A DNA stretch of 64,000 nt from CBDFLD01 sp965249005 (GTDB taxonomy: Bacteria > Acidobacteriota > UBA6911). This document shows, one piece after another, positions 8,887 to 17,776 of the stretch. Numbering within the stretch: position 1 is the first letter of the stretch; each line of letters begins with the position of its first letter. A model generated the notes under the pieces. That model was not told where the DNA came from. It searched no databases and saw only the letters and a list, made by a program, of their open reading frames with translations. Both the position numbers and the translations under genes were made by a program. Where the stretch lies: assembly GCA_965249005.1 (NCBI GenBank), contig CBDFLD010000021.1:434001-498000 (forward strand), written 5' to 3'.

Positions 8887-9187
8887 TGGACTCTCCTTCG
8901 TACTTCGCGAAAACAGCCTCGATCTTATCTCCTCAACTTACTAGACACTTCCACACTATCGATTGTCACAATATCTTTGCCCATTGATAAGGCCGGCTGC
9001 AAGCCATGCGACTTTTCCCGGCCCACTCAACGGGTCTACCAATGCCAGCCCACAACCCAGCGGGACGGGATGCCTCGGAATTCGTTGAAAACGAGTTTAT
9101 TCTTCCATTACGCTACGCTCCTCTTTGAAACTCGAAGCACGGTGATCCACGAGTTTGCGGTGCCTTGCCGCAACCAGGAGGAAATGT
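8887..9187. other. Intergenic region between divergent genes
   Basis: About 300 bases between the DUF4197 gene and the membrane protein gene. It should hold both promoters, but I see no convincing -35/-10 pair. The only clear signals are GGAGAG before the DUF4197 start and AGGAGG before 9188. No gene is visible. Confidence 0.4.
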
Positions 9188-9856
9188 ATGACGCGAAACG
9201 ATGCAAGCCGGATTACGGGTTGGGGTTTTGTTGCCGCGGCGGCGATGCTCTGGTTTGGATGGATGCTGCTGCCGGTGCGGATCGGAACCTTCTTCCAAAG
9301 CGGTGACTTCGCGGCGGTTTACAATCAGTTTTACTTCTGGATCTGGATGTATCGGATCCACCTGTTCGGCATCGTCATTGCGGTTGCGGCACAGATCGCT
9401 CTCGCATCCGCGTTGACGGGCTCGCCCGCGAGGGTCCTGGTCTGGCCAGGAGTCGGTGTGGCCTCGGCGGGGCTGATGGTTTCGGCTTGCGCGGAGGCTT
9501 TCTACTATCACTTCGGGGCCTGGGGAGCGCTGGACATGCACGGGCAATCGGTCGAAGCGGTAGTAGCTTTCGTGGCTTCGCTGAAAATCAGCTCCGAGTA
9601 TGTATCCTGTCTCGTCCGCTTCGGGCGCGTGTTCGGCGGTTTTGGTCTTTTGCTGCTGGGGTGTGGATTGATGAAATGGAGAGTCCTCCCGATATGGGCT
9701 GGCGGCGTGGCGGCGTGTATCGGCGTGGCGGCGATGGCGATCACGATGGGCTTGCCGGACGACCTGGACCTCTACCATCCGATCTTCCACGTGCATGCCT
9801 TCTGGCTGGCGGCGGTCGGTATCCAGACCCTGCGGGTAGGGCTCAGGACAGACTGA
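9188..9856 (+). CDS. Small polytopic membrane protein of unknown function
   Basis: A 222-residue integral membrane protein with about six hydrophobic segments, for example GWGFVAAAAMLWFGWMLLP, LFGIVIAVAAQIALASAL, GVASAGLMVSACAEAF and AACIGVAAMAITMGL. The start at 9188 is fixed by AGGAGG 7 bases upstream. The cluster of His and aromatic residues near the C-terminus (DLYHPIFHVHAFWLAA) could bind haem or metal, but this is speculation. It precedes the frd operon in the same direction by 362 bases, which does not prove linkage. I do not recognise a named family. Confidence 0.7.
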   Translation: MTRNDASRITGWGFVAAAAMLWFGWMLLPVRIGTFFQSGDFAAVYNQFYFWIWMYRIHLFGIVIAVAAQIALASALTGSPARVLVWPGVGVASAGLMVSACAEAFYYHFGAWGALDMHGQSVEAVVAFVASLKISSEYVSCLVRFGRVFGGFGLLLLGCGLMKWRVLPIWAGGVAACIGVAAMAITMGLPDDLDLYHPIFHVHAFWLAAVGIQTLRVGLRTD

Positions 9857-10218
9857 GAATCAAGGTCGGCGGTTCCGTCCACCTCCAAGGTCGGCCCGCG
9901 CAGGTTTTCCTTCGTTCGCCCGCGGGCCATCCGAAAGATCCTCGCTTCGCTCTGCCTGTCCAGGATGGGCGCCGTGCCTCCCGTGCGACAGCGAGGCCCT
10001 GGAACCTGGATCATGCGCGACCTGGCGTCCTCGAGCCAACCCGGGATACGCCTGCAATTTTTCTGGTCTTGCCATTATCGTTACTGTAGTATGCGATATT
10101 CCGAGCTTTGGAAGGACCCGGACTTCCGGTGTTTTGAAGTCTCTGTAATACCACGGGCACTCGGTTACCATGGCCCGACCTCTCGGGCCCATCCTCGATT
10201 GAATGAATCGCAGGAGCC
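9857..10218 (+). other. Leader region of the frd operon, no gene found
   Basis: This 362-base stretch before frdA has no protein-like frame in either direction. Around 10078-10128 it contains ATCGTTACTGTAGTATG followed by GACCCGGAC, closely matching the sequence before the amidohydrolase gene near 61278-61330. TAGTAT at 10087-10092 could be a -10 box. A GC-rich inverted stretch, GGCCCGACCTCTCGGGCC, lies near 10171-10188. The Shine-Dalgarno-like CAGGAG sits unusually close to the frdA ATG. Confidence 0.4.
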
Positions 10219-11961
10219 ATGGAAACGACATTCCACGACGTTCTTCTGGTCGGCGGCGGCGGTGCAGGGTTGAGAGCCGCCATCGCCGTAGCCGAAACTG
10301 AGCCCGGGCTGAGCGTCGCCGTGGCCTCCAAGGTCTATCCCATGAGAAGCCACACCGTCTCGGCCGAGGGAGGGTCGGCGGCGGTCATAAAAGCCAACGA
10401 CAGCCTGGATGCACACGCGTATGACACCATCAGCGGCGGCGATTGGATGTGCGATCAGGACGCCGTCGAGGCTTTCGTGCGCGAGGCCCCTGAAGAGCTG
10501 CTGCGGCTGGAGCACTGGGGCTGCCCCTGGAGCCGCGAGGCAGACGGACACATTGCCGTCAGACCCTTCGGCGGTATGAAAATCGAACGCACGTGGTTTG
10601 CCGCCGACAAGACCGGCTTCCACATGCTGCACACGCTGTATCAAACTTCCCTCAAGTATCCGGCGATCACCATGTTCGATGAGTGGTTCGTCACGAGGTT
10701 GCTTGTCGACGACGGACGCTGCCAAGGGGTGGTGTCGATAGAACTCGCCACCGGGAAGATCTACGCCATCATGGCCAAGACGGTGATCCTGTGCACCGGT
10801 GGGTGCGGCAAAGTCTTTCCCTTTACTACCAACGCAAACATCAAGACCGGCGACGGGATGGCGCTGGCCTACGGCGCTGGCGCGCCCCTGAAGGACATGG
10901 AGTTCGTCCAGTACCACCCCACCGGTCTGCCCTTCACCGGCATCCTGATAACCGAGGCCACCCGCGCGGAGGGTGGCTGGCTGATCAACAAGGATGGCTA
11001 CCGCTACCTTCAGGATTATGATCTTGGGAAGCCGGAGCCCAAGCCGGTCAAGCGCTCCATGGAGCTGGGACCGCGCGACCGTCTGTCCCAGGCCTTCGTC
11101 AAGGAACAGGAGCGACAACGCACCATCGAGACGCCGCACGGACACGTGGTACACCTGGACATCCGGCACGTGGGTGAGAAGGTGATCGACACGAAGCTCC
11201 CCTTCGTCCGCGAACTGTGCCTCAAGTACGAGAACCTGGACCCGGTGAGAGAATTGATCCCTGTTCGGCCCGTGATCCACTACATGATGGGTGGAGTCCA
11301 CACCGACATCCACGGCGCAACACCGCTGCCGGGACTCTACGCGGCAGGGGAGGTGGCCTGCGTAAACATCAACGGGGCCAACCGACTGGGCTCCAACTCG
11401 CTGACCGAGCTATTGGTATTCGGCGCCCGGGCTGGAGCGGGCGCCGCCCGTTTCGCGTTGGGCCAAGCGGATCCCACGCCCGGTGTGCTGTTGCAGGCCC
11501 AAGACGAGGAGCGCCGCCTGAACAAAGAGTTCCTGGAAAAGACCGGTGGCACGGAACGGGTCTCGACGCTCAGAACCGAAATGCAGGAAGCGATGGGAAG
11601 CGGGGCCGGCATCTATCGCGACGATCAGGGCCTTCGGGCAGCGGCGGACAAGATCGGTCAGCTCAAGGAAAGGTTGCGCAACGTCTCCCTCGACGATCAA
11701 AGCCGAACCTTCAACACGGAGCTTGTCGCCGGCCTCGAGCTGGTCAACATGCTGGACCTGGCCGACGCCATCACCCAATCGGCGCTGCAGCGGACCGAAT
11801 CGCGAGGCGCCCACCAACGGAGTGATCATCCCGAAAGGGACGACGAGAAGTTCTTAGCCCACTCCCTCGCGTACAAAACCGAGGACGGTCATGCCAGGAT
11901 CGACTACCTGCCTGTGACCATCACGCGCTGGCCCCCGGGCGAGCGCGTTTACGGAAGGTAA
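10219..11961 (+). CDS. frdA: Quinol:fumarate reductase flavoprotein subunit
   Basis: A 580-residue FAD subunit of quinol:fumarate reductase. It has the Rossmann motif VGGGGAGLRAAI and the FAD-attachment histidine (H45, in RSHTVSAEGGSAA). The substrate and proton-shuttle motifs are MEFVQYHPTGL, TEATRAEGGW, GPRDRLSQAF, VIHYMMGGV and NRLGSNSLTELLVFG. The length and order match E. coli FrdA. The enzyme reduces fumarate to succinate at the cytoplasmic face with electrons from menaquinol. frdB follows after 6 bases. The presence of separate FrdC and FrdD anchors supports fumarate reductase over a succinate dehydrogenase of other layout; the physiological direction is inferred. Confidence 0.93.
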   Translation: METTFHDVLLVGGGGAGLRAAIAVAETEPGLSVAVASKVYPMRSHTVSAEGGSAAVIKANDSLDAHAYDTISGGDWMCDQDAVEAFVREAPEELLRLEHWGCPWSREADGHIAVRPFGGMKIERTWFAADKTGFHMLHTLYQTSLKYPAITMFDEWFVTRLLVDDGRCQGVVSIELATGKIYAIMAKTVILCTGGCGKVFPFTTNANIKTGDGMALAYGAGAPLKDMEFVQYHPTGLPFTGILITEATRAEGGWLINKDGYRYLQDYDLGKPEPKPVKRSMELGPRDRLSQAFVKEQERQRTIETPHGHVVHLDIRHVGEKVIDTKLPFVRELCLKYENLDPVRELIPVRPVIHYMMGGVHTDIHGATPLPGLYAAGEVACVNINGANRLGSNSLTELLVFGARAGAGAARFALGQADPTPGVLLQAQDEERRLNKEFLEKTGGTERVSTLRTEMQEAMGSGAGIYRDDQGLRAAADKIGQLKERLRNVSLDDQSRTFNTELVAGLELVNMLDLADAITQSALQRTESRGAHQRSDHPERDDEKFLAHSLAYKTEDGHARIDYLPVTITRWPPGERVYGR

Positions 11962-11967
11962 ACAGCA

Positions 11968-12711
11968 ATGGCCGAATCGATCACGCTGCGGATCCTACGC
12001 TACCGACCTGACGAGGAAGAGGAGCCGGTCTGGCAAAACTTCGAGGTTCCCGCGCACGACGAATGGATGGTCCTCGACGGTCTCAACTATATCAAGGACA
12101 ACCTGGACGGCAGCCTCTCCTATCGTTGGGCTTGCCGGATGGGCGTCTGCGGCAGCTGCGGGATGCTGGTCAACGGCGAGCCGGTGCTCACCTGCGCAAC
12201 CTATCTCTCGAGGCTGGGGCCGGGTCCCGTTTGCGTCGAGCCGCTCAAGGGCTTTCCCGTGGTTCGCGATTTGGTGGGAGATATCGGGGATTTTCTCAAC
12301 AAGCTGCAGAGCGTGAAGCCGTGGCTCATCCGCAAGGAAGAGAAACCCCTGTCCGAGGGTGAGTACTTGCAATCACCGGAGGAGCTTGCCGAGTACAAGC
12401 AGTACAGCATGTGCATCAACTGCATGCTCTGCTATTCGGCCTGCCCCATCTACTCCATTGAGACCGACTTCATCGGTCCGGCCGCCATCGCCCTAGCCCA
12501 GCGCTACAACCTAGACTCCCGTGACCAAGGGTCCGAGGAGAGAGGGGACGTGCTCTCGCAGCACGAGGGGATCTGGTGCTGTACCTTCGTGGGTGAGTGC
12601 ACGGAAGTCTGTCCGAAAAAAGTGGATCCGGCAGGCGCCATCCAGCGCTACAAGCTGAAGGCAACGACGGAATGGTTCAAGTCGTTGTTGATGCCTTGGG
12701 GGAAACAGTGA
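11968..12711 (+). CDS. frdB: Quinol:fumarate reductase iron-sulfur subunit
   Basis: A 247-residue iron-sulfur subunit linking FrdA to the membrane. The N-terminal plant-type [2Fe-2S] domain shows CRMGVCGSCGMLVNGEPVLTC. The C-terminal domain shows MCINCMLCYSACPIY and CCTFVGECTEVCPKKVDP, which ligate the [4Fe-4S] and [3Fe-4S] clusters. All ligands look present. An AAGG-type Shine-Dalgarno lies about 9 bases before the ATG. The stop codon overlaps the GTG start of frdC (GTGA), which suggests translational coupling. Confidence 0.93.
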   Translation: MAESITLRILRYRPDEEEEPVWQNFEVPAHDEWMVLDGLNYIKDNLDGSLSYRWACRMGVCGSCGMLVNGEPVLTCATYLSRLGPGPVCVEPLKGFPVVRDLVGDIGDFLNKLQSVKPWLIRKEEKPLSEGEYLQSPEELAEYKQYSMCINCMLCYSACPIYSIETDFIGPAAIALAQRYNLDSRDQGSEERGDVLSQHEGIWCCTFVGECTEVCPKKVDPAGAIQRYKLKATTEWFKSLLMPWGKQ

Positions 12712-13124
12712 AGGGCGCGAACCTGAAGTACGAACTCTACCGCCCCAAGTGGTACCGCAAGCGCTATCCGATCTTCTGGTGGCTGGAAAAGTTCGCCTAC
12801 GGCAAGTTCATCACTCGCGAGTTGACGAGCCTGGCCGTTGGCTACGCGGCGGTGCTTCTCATGCTCCAGGTTTGGGTTCTATCGAAGGGTCAGGCAACCT
12901 ACGAGCGCTTTCTGGATTTTATCCAGTCAACCCCAGCTATGGTCCTTCATTGTGTTATTCTGGTGTTTCTTTTGTTTCACTCGATCACCTGGTTCAACCT
13001 CGCTCCTAAGGCTCTGGTGCTCCGACTGGGCCGTAGGCGCATCCCTTCCGCGATCGTCCTCGCCGGGCATTACGCGGCATGGGTGTTCACGACAGTCTTG
13101 GTGATCTGGTTGGTGGCAAGTTGA
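12708..13124 (+). CDS. frdC: Quinol:fumarate reductase membrane anchor subunit C
   Basis: A 138-residue membrane anchor beginning VKGANLKYELYRPKWYRKRYP and then FWWLEKFAYGKFITRELTS, close to the E. coli FrdC N-terminus. Three hydrophobic helices follow (AVGYAAVLLMLQVWVL, AMVLHCVILVFLLFHSITWF, YAAWVFTTVLVIWLVAS). With FrdD it anchors FrdAB and forms the menaquinol site. The GTG start at 12708 overlaps the frdB stop and has GGGGGA just upstream. Its stop overlaps the frdD start (TGATG). A longer frame starting further upstream is an overlap artefact within frdB. Confidence 0.88.
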   Translation: MKGANLKYELYRPKWYRKRYPIFWWLEKFAYGKFITRELTSLAVGYAAVLLMLQVWVLSKGQATYERFLDFIQSTPAMVLHCVILVFLLFHSITWFNLAPKALVLRLGRRRIPSAIVLAGHYAAWVFTTVLVIWLVAS

Positions 13125-13456
13125 TGGCAAGGCGTTCCCGCGAACCTTTTTTCTGGGCCATGTTCAGCGGTGGTGGCATGCTGGCAGCGCTCTTCCTGCC
13201 TGCGCTGGTGTTTGTGCTGTGGTTCGCGCCGCCGTCCTACCGGGAATTGGTGGGCAAGCTCGATCAGCCCCTGGTCAAGCTTGCGCTGTTCGGACTCATC
13301 ATGCTGTCGCTCTTCCACTGGGGGCATCGTTTCCGCTACACGCTCTATGACGGATTGCAACTGAGTCATCTCTACGGATTGATCGCCACCATTTGCTATG
13401 GGGGTGCCACCGCCCTCACGTTGCTCGCGGCCTACCTGCTCTGGACCTTTCCGTGA
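13124..13456 (+). CDS. frdD: Quinol:fumarate reductase membrane anchor subunit D
   Basis: A 110-residue hydrophobic anchor beginning MARRSREPFFWAMFSGGGML, matching the FrdD start, with three transmembrane segments. The central FGLIMLSLFHWGHRFRYTLYDGLQL carries the HWGHRFR pattern of FrdD. Its ATG overlaps the frdC stop by one base. A hairpin with arms ACGGAGT/ACTCCGT ten bases downstream may end the operon. Confidence 0.88.
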   Translation: MARRSREPFFWAMFSGGGMLAALFLPALVFVLWFAPPSYRELVGKLDQPLVKLALFGLIMLSLFHWGHRFRYTLYDGLQLSHLYGLIATICYGGATALTLLAAYLLWTFP

Positions 13457-13465
13457 GATCTCTCG

Positions 13466-13489
13466 ACGGAGTGCCAGGGGGAACTCCGT
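13466..13489. terminator. Candidate bidirectional terminator hairpin after frdD
   Basis: Arms ACGGAGT (13466-13472) and ACTCCGT (13483-13489) enclose a 10-base loop between two convergent genes. Only a short T run follows, so it is a weak intrinsic terminator candidate. Confidence 0.4.
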
Positions 13490-13516
13490 TTCCAGAAGAC
13501 ACAAAACGGGGGCCGG

Positions 13517-14014
13517 TTACTCGAGAAACTCGGTCGTGCCCTTAGGTTGGGGGCAGACCTCGGGGTTGTTATTGATAACCCGCGCGCAGGTATTCCAGCG
13601 CAGGATCGCATCGTCGTTTCCCTCCGGCCGAAGCTTCTCTGCCTTCTCGTAGCATTCCATCGCGTCCTGAAGTAGTTCGTAAGCGACAAAGCCCGAGCCG
13701 GGACCTCCATTTTGGATCCGCGCCTTGCCCTGCCGTTCCAGGATGATCCCGGCATAGTAAGCTCGTTCGTATTCGCTGCGCAATCGCGGCAGGAGATTGC
13801 GCGCTTCGCTCACCAGCTCTGAGTTGCCGGGCCCGAATTGGTCCGTCAGCGAGAGCAGCAACCACACGACCGCCGCCTGATTCTCGGCCTCGACCAGCAG
13901 CACGTCCCGGCAGATGCTTTCCGCAAGGGCCGGCTGGCCCAGCAGTCGGTACCGCTCGGCTTTCTGCATTGCCTCCGCAACAGCCTTGTGGCTCAGGCGC
14001 TTGAGTTCAAACAT
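13517..14014 (-). CDS. TPR-like helical protein of unknown function
   Basis: A 165-residue soluble protein starting MFELKRLSHKAVAEAMQKAE; GAGGAG lies 7 bases before the ATG at 14014. Segments such as AVAEAMQKAERYRLLGQPAL and AYELLQDAMECYEKAEKLRP have the spacing and small/large residue pattern of tetratricopeptide helices. It may serve as a protein-interaction scaffold. It is convergent with frdD and there is no sign of a functional link. No catalytic motif is visible. Confidence 0.65.
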   Translation of the reverse strand: MFELKRLSHKAVAEAMQKAERYRLLGQPALAESICRDVLLVEAENQAAVVWLLLSLTDQFGPGNSELVSEARNLLPRLRSEYERAYYAGIILERQGKARIQNGGPGSGFVAYELLQDAMECYEKAEKLRPEGNDDAILRWNTCARVINNNPEVCPQPKGTTEFLE

Positions 14015-14378
14015 GCTTTGCTCCTCACGAAGGGAGGCAGCCGGTAACCACAGCGCAGAACCGTCCGCCGCCAACCCACACCAAGGTGCCTACCCTGCAA
14101 GACCCTCGTTCTTGAATGCCGGGTCGCCCATACGATATACGCCGAGGGTACAGATTTTCAAGCGAAAGCGCGCTTGCAGACATGACAGTTCTCCCAGGTC
14201 TTCAGCTCCGCCAAAGTCACGTCAACAGACTGGCGCTGCCGAGCCGGTCCGCACAATGGAAGAACGTATCGTGGCCATGAATTACTGCTGGTTCTTGATC
14301 GTGTCCGCCGGACGGTTACAATGATGGTACTAGCTGAAACCCCTTGATCCGGGGAGTTGATCACGGGAGGCAGGGGAC
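14015..14378. other. Intergenic region between divergent genes
   Basis: About 360 bases between the TPR-like gene (minus) and the DPM1-like gene (plus). It holds the promoter candidate at 14295-14322. I see no protein-like frame in the rest. Confidence 0.45.
14295..14322 (+). promoter_or_regulatory. Candidate sigma70-type promoter of the DPM1-like gene
   Basis: TTGATC (14295-14300) is followed after 16 bases by TACAAT (14317-14322). The predicted transcript would start near 14329, about 50 bases before the GTG start at 14379. Consensus matching only. Confidence 0.4.
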
Positions 14379-15104
14379 GTGTCGAAGGCCGTCGTGGTGG
14401 TACCGACCTATAACGAGCGTGAGAACATAGGTCCGCTCGTCGAAGCACTCGTCGGCCAGACTCCACCTTTGGACGTGATCGTGGTCGATGATGATTCACC
14501 GGATGGCACCGGGAGCGTGGCCGATCGTGTTGCCAGCCGCTGTTCCCAGGTACGCGTTCTACACCGCAGAAACTCGCGGGGAAGGGCGGGAGCCGGTGTG
14601 CTTGGGTTCCAGGAGGCGCTCAAGAGGCGCGACACGGAATGGATTGTCGAGATGGATGCCGATTTTTCCCACGATCCTTCCTCCGTTCCGGACCTCATCC
14701 GTGCCGCGGGTGCCGGGGCAGATCTCGTGATCGGCTCCCGTTACGTTGCAGGCGGAAAGCAGGTTGATTGCTCTCGTAGTTCGCTCTTGCTCAGCCGCCT
14801 CATCAACTGGCTGAATCGCCGCCTCTTCGATCTGGAACCGAAAGACACCAGCGGCGGGTTTCGCTGCTACCGGCGCCAGGTCCTGGAATCGATCGATCTC
14901 GATCACCGCGTGTCCCGGCATTTTTCCGGGAGCGTGGAGCTACTACTCAAATGCCGCCGGCATGGATTCCGGATCCAGGAAATCCCGATCACATTCAACA
15001 ACCGCAAGCGCGGAAGGTCCAAGGCCACTCTCTGGGTTGCGCTGGAATACCTGCTGGCAGTCATCCGGCTATGGTGGCGCTCGCTTCGGGGAAAGGTTGT
15101 TTGA
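14379..15104 (+). CDS. Polyprenol monophosphomannose synthase-like glycosyltransferase (GT2, DPM1-like)
   Basis: A 241-residue GT2 enzyme starting (GTG) MSKAVVVVPTYNERENIGPL, with GGGAGGCAGGGGAC just upstream. The motifs DVIVVDDDSPDGTG, WIVEMDADFSHDPS and LVIGSRYVAGGK are the signature of dolichol/polyprenol-phosphate mannose synthases. There are no C-terminal membrane helices, as in the short DPM1 form. It would make polyprenyl-phosphate-mannose (or a related sugar) for GT-C enzymes, of which several candidates lie in this locus. It is convergent with the next glycosyltransferase, overlapping it by 36 bases. Confidence 0.88.
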   Translation: MSKAVVVVPTYNERENIGPLVEALVGQTPPLDVIVVDDDSPDGTGSVADRVASRCSQVRVLHRRNSRGRAGAGVLGFQEALKRRDTEWIVEMDADFSHDPSSVPDLIRAAGAGADLVIGSRYVAGGKQVDCSRSSLLLSRLINWLNRRLFDLEPKDTSGGFRCYRRQVLESIDLDHRVSRHFSGSVELLLKCRRHGFRIQEIPITFNNRKRGRSKATLWVALEYLLAVIRLWWRSLRGKVV

Positions 15105-16178
15105 CCTCGGCGCGGGCCGGCGGGCCTCTTCGGTCATGAGCTCCCCGGGCGGGCGCAACAGCTCAATCCACTGGGCACATCCATAGGTCGCATGCATGAT
15201 GAACAGGACAAAAAACATCATCAGGTCTTGCCATCTTCCCGTCTTGATCACCGTTTGGATCGTGGCCAAGCCGTTGAACAGGATGTAGATGCCGATGACC
15301 AGCAGCACTGGGACTGCCAGGGCGGCCGATCCCCACAGCGTCGCGATGCCGAGGATTGCCAGCATCAGAACCAGAGCTGCCGGCAGCAACGACGACCATT
15401 CGATATCCGCTCCCGCTCGCATCAACTGAATCCGCGCTGCGCCGTAGCCGTAAATCTGCCGAATGAAACCGCTGAGCGATGCCCGAGGGTAGTGGTCGAC
15501 GCCGGCCCGCGGGCTGAAGTAGACCTTGTGCCCGCGTCGAGCTGTCTGGAAGGAGGTGTACAGATCATCCCCCGCCTCGAAATCCGGGCTGAAGCCGTTG
15601 ATTCCCTCTAGAACCTCTCGTCGGATGGCCATGTTGCAGCCGATGACTCCTGACCATCTTGTCGGATAGGGAAGCCCATCTTCTATGCGGTACCGTACGG
15701 AGGCAGCCCCGGCCGCCTGCGATGCAAGGGCCAGTCCCGCCAGTCGTCCCATCGGGGAGACATCCTCCGGGGGCACCCCTGGGCCACTCACCAGCGCGAC
15801 CTTCGGATCCTCGAAAGGAACGAGGATCAGTTCCGGCCACCGACGATGCGCCCGGACATCATCGTCTAGAAAAGCGACGATAGGCGCCCGGCTCAATCGC
15901 CAGCCTTCGTTTCTCTTGTGACGCCGGCCGATGCACCGGCGCGCCGCTTCCGGATAAGAGATGTTGGAATGCTTGCCAACCAGCAGGTCGAGTCGGCTCC
16001 GGAGTTCGGCATCGTGCACGGGACCGCAGACCAATATCTCCATAGAGGAAAACCGATCCGTCTCGATCAAAGATTCGAGTAAAGGGATCAGTTGAGGACG
16101 CCCCATGGTAGGTATGACGACCGAAAGCTGGAGCGCTGCGTTGGGATGTCCTGTCACTATGCTAAACCAATCATCCAC
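15069..16178 (-). CDS. Family 2 glycosyltransferase with C-terminal membrane segments
   Basis: A 369-residue GT2 protein. The N-terminus LQLSVVIPTMGRPQLIPLLE, the DxD-like APIVAFLDDDVRAHRRW and the later GFSPDFEAGDDLYTSFQTARRGHKVYFSPRAGVDH place it among GT-A glycosyltransferases with a GGD/E-type acceptor motif. The C-terminal part has two or three hydrophobic segments, such as AALVLMLAILGIATLW and ALAVPVLLVIGIYILF. It probably adds a sugar to a membrane-linked acceptor. The last 20 or so residues are basic, Pro-rich and overlap the 3' end of the convergent DPM1-like gene, so they may be recent. Confidence 0.82.
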   Translation of the reverse strand: MDDWFSIVTGHPNAALQLSVVIPTMGRPQLIPLLESLIETDRFSSMEILVCGPVHDAELRSRLDLLVGKHSNISYPEAARRCIGRRHKRNEGWRLSRAPIVAFLDDDVRAHRRWPELILVPFEDPKVALVSGPGVPPEDVSPMGRLAGLALASQAAGAASVRYRIEDGLPYPTRWSGVIGCNMAIRREVLEGINGFSPDFEAGDDLYTSFQTARRGHKVYFSPRAGVDHYPRASLSGFIRQIYGYGAARIQLMRAGADIEWSSLLPAALVLMLAILGIATLWGSAALAVPVLLVIGIYILFNGLATIQTVIKTGRWQDLMMFFVLFIMHATYGCAQWIELLRPPGELMTEEARRPAPRSNNLSPKRAPP

Positions 16179-16242
16179 GACTCAAGGGGAGCGCTCATGA
16201 TATCAAACTCGATCCAACGGTGCATCCGTCCATCGCCGGGGG

Positions 16243-16248
16243 TATAAT
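16243..16248 (+). promoter_or_regulatory. Perfect TATAAT box upstream of a sulfatase gene
   Basis: GTATAATG contains a consensus -10 box about 143 bases before the ATG at 16391. No good -35 box is seen at 16-18 bases upstream, so the assignment is weak. Confidence 0.25.
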
Positions 16249-16390
16249 GACGGCCTTTACCGGCTAACACGCATCGCCCCGGTGCCGAGGCGCGAACTCG
16301 ACTCCCGGCGTTCGGTTCCGGGCTCGAGGGTAGGCTTTTTCACTGGGGATTTCCCCCGGAAACACCTATGTTTTAGGTGCTTGTGACAAC

Positions 16391-17776
16391 ATGAGGTTGA
16401 TATTGCACGCAATGTTCAAGCTAATGCTTCTAGGTGTAGTGTCGCTATCGGGTCTTGGCGCCGTCATGGCTAGCTCCACACCTCCCAACGTGGTCATGCT
16501 CATCTCCGACGATCAGACGTGGGGCGACTTTGGTTTCATGGACCATCCGGTGGTTCGCACACCGCACCTGGACCGCTTGGCGTCGCAGGGTCTTTTCTTT
16601 CCACGCGGGTACGTGACGGCCAGCCTGTGCCGGCCGAGTCTCGCATCACTCATTACCGGGCTCTATCCTCACCAGAGCGGGATCGCCAACAACTATCCCA
16701 TGGGTACTCCGATGCTGGACCATCGTCCCTACATGAGCGCGCGGTCGGGAGAGTATTGGCGGCGGCATCAACAGATGCTCCACTACATCGATATGGCGCC
16801 GACTCTGCCGCGGCTCTTGAGTCCTTGGGGTTACAAGAGCTTGCAGACCGGCAAATGGTGGGAGGGACATTTCGGCCGTGGAGGCTTCACCTCGGGCATG
16901 ACACTGGGCGTGCCGAACTTTGTTGCTACCACGACCGTCGCGGACAATTGGCGCGGCGGGGACCTGGGCATTGGAATAGGCCGGGACCTGGGCCTCGAGC
17001 CCATCTTCGATTTCATCGAGCAGGTGGGCGATCAGCCGTTTTTTGTCTGGTACGCCCCCGCGATACCCCACAACCCCCATAACCCGCCACAGCGCCTGCT
17101 CGAGAAGTACCTGGACCAGACCACATCGATCCATATTGCACGCTATTGGGCGATGTGCGAATGGTTCGACGAAACCTGCGGTGAGTTGCTCGATTACCTC
17201 GATCAGAAGGGTCTAGCCTCCAACACGCTGGTCGTTTTCGTGGTCGACAACGGATATATCCAGCGAGCGGAGGCCGAAGGGCCGGATTACGAAAGATCCA
17301 AGAGCTCAGCGTATGATGGTGGCATTCGTACCCCTATCATTCTCCGCTGGCCTGGCCGGATCGAACCGAGACGCGATGACCGGCTGGTCAGCAGCATTGA
17401 CCTGGTCCCCACCATTCTGCGGGCCTGTGGCCGGGAGCCGACGCCTGAGATGCCGGGTCTCGACTTGCTGGACAGCGACGCCCTTTCAAAGCGAAAGGCG
17501 ATCTTTGGCTCGATTTTCACTCATTCGGCGGCAGACCTTGCCCGTCCCGAGACGAGCCTGAAAGCGCGCTGGGTCGTTGAAGGGAAGTGGAAGCTGATTG
17601 TTATGGGTGTAGCGTTCATCGACGACCCCGACATTGATCAGTTGTGCGAGTTGTACGATCTCGAAAAGGACCCTTACGAGGAGCACGATGTAGCGGGGGC
17701 TCATCCCGACCTCGTTGAACGCTTGCGCGTAGCGATCAATCAATGGTGGCCGGCGGGGTCACAGCTTGAAAATTGA
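16391..17776 (+). CDS. Secreted sulfatase (alkaline phosphatase superfamily)
   Basis: A 461-residue sulfatase with a signal peptide ending near AVMASS. NVVMLISDDQTWGDFG supplies the metal-binding Asp pair (D40, D41). The formylglycine site is SLCRPSLASLITGLYPHQ with Cys80 in CRPSL; Leu replaces the usual Arg of CxPSR, a variant seen in other bacterial sulfatases. Other family motifs are LQTGKWWEGHF, FFVWYAPAIPHNPH and VFVVDNGY. It needs a formylglycine-generating enzyme, not seen in this window. It sits alone between glycosyltransferase genes and may act on the locus product or on outside glycans. The last residues, GSQLEN, and the stop come from a REP-like repeat. Confidence 0.88.
   Translation: MRLILHAMFKLMLLGVVSLSGLGAVMASSTPPNVVMLISDDQTWGDFGFMDHPVVRTPHLDRLASQGLFFPRGYVTASLCRPSLASLITGLYPHQSGIANNYPMGTPMLDHRPYMSARSGEYWRRHQQMLHYIDMAPTLPRLLSPWGYKSLQTGKWWEGHFGRGGFTSGMTLGVPNFVATTTVADNWRGGDLGIGIGRDLGLEPIFDFIEQVGDQPFFVWYAPAIPHNPHNPPQRLLEKYLDQTTSIHIARYWAMCEWFDETCGELLDYLDQKGLASNTLVVFVVDNGYIQRAEAEGPDYERSKSSAYDGGIRTPIILRWPGRIEPRRDDRLVSSIDLVPTILRACGREPTPEMPGLDLLDSDALSKRKAIFGSIFTHSAADLARPETSLKARWVVEGKWKLIVMGVAFIDDPDIDQLCELYDLEKDPYEEHDVAGAHPDLVERLRVAINQWWPAGSQLEN

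Noticed and set aside
10165..11313. 382-codon open frame antisense to frdA
   Set aside because: It lies wholly against a strongly conserved enzyme gene, has no recognisable motif and arises from the codon bias of the sense strand.
15069..15104. Convergent overlap of two glycosyltransferase genes as a regulatory device
   Set aside because: Short 3' overlaps are common in dense loci; nothing suggests function.
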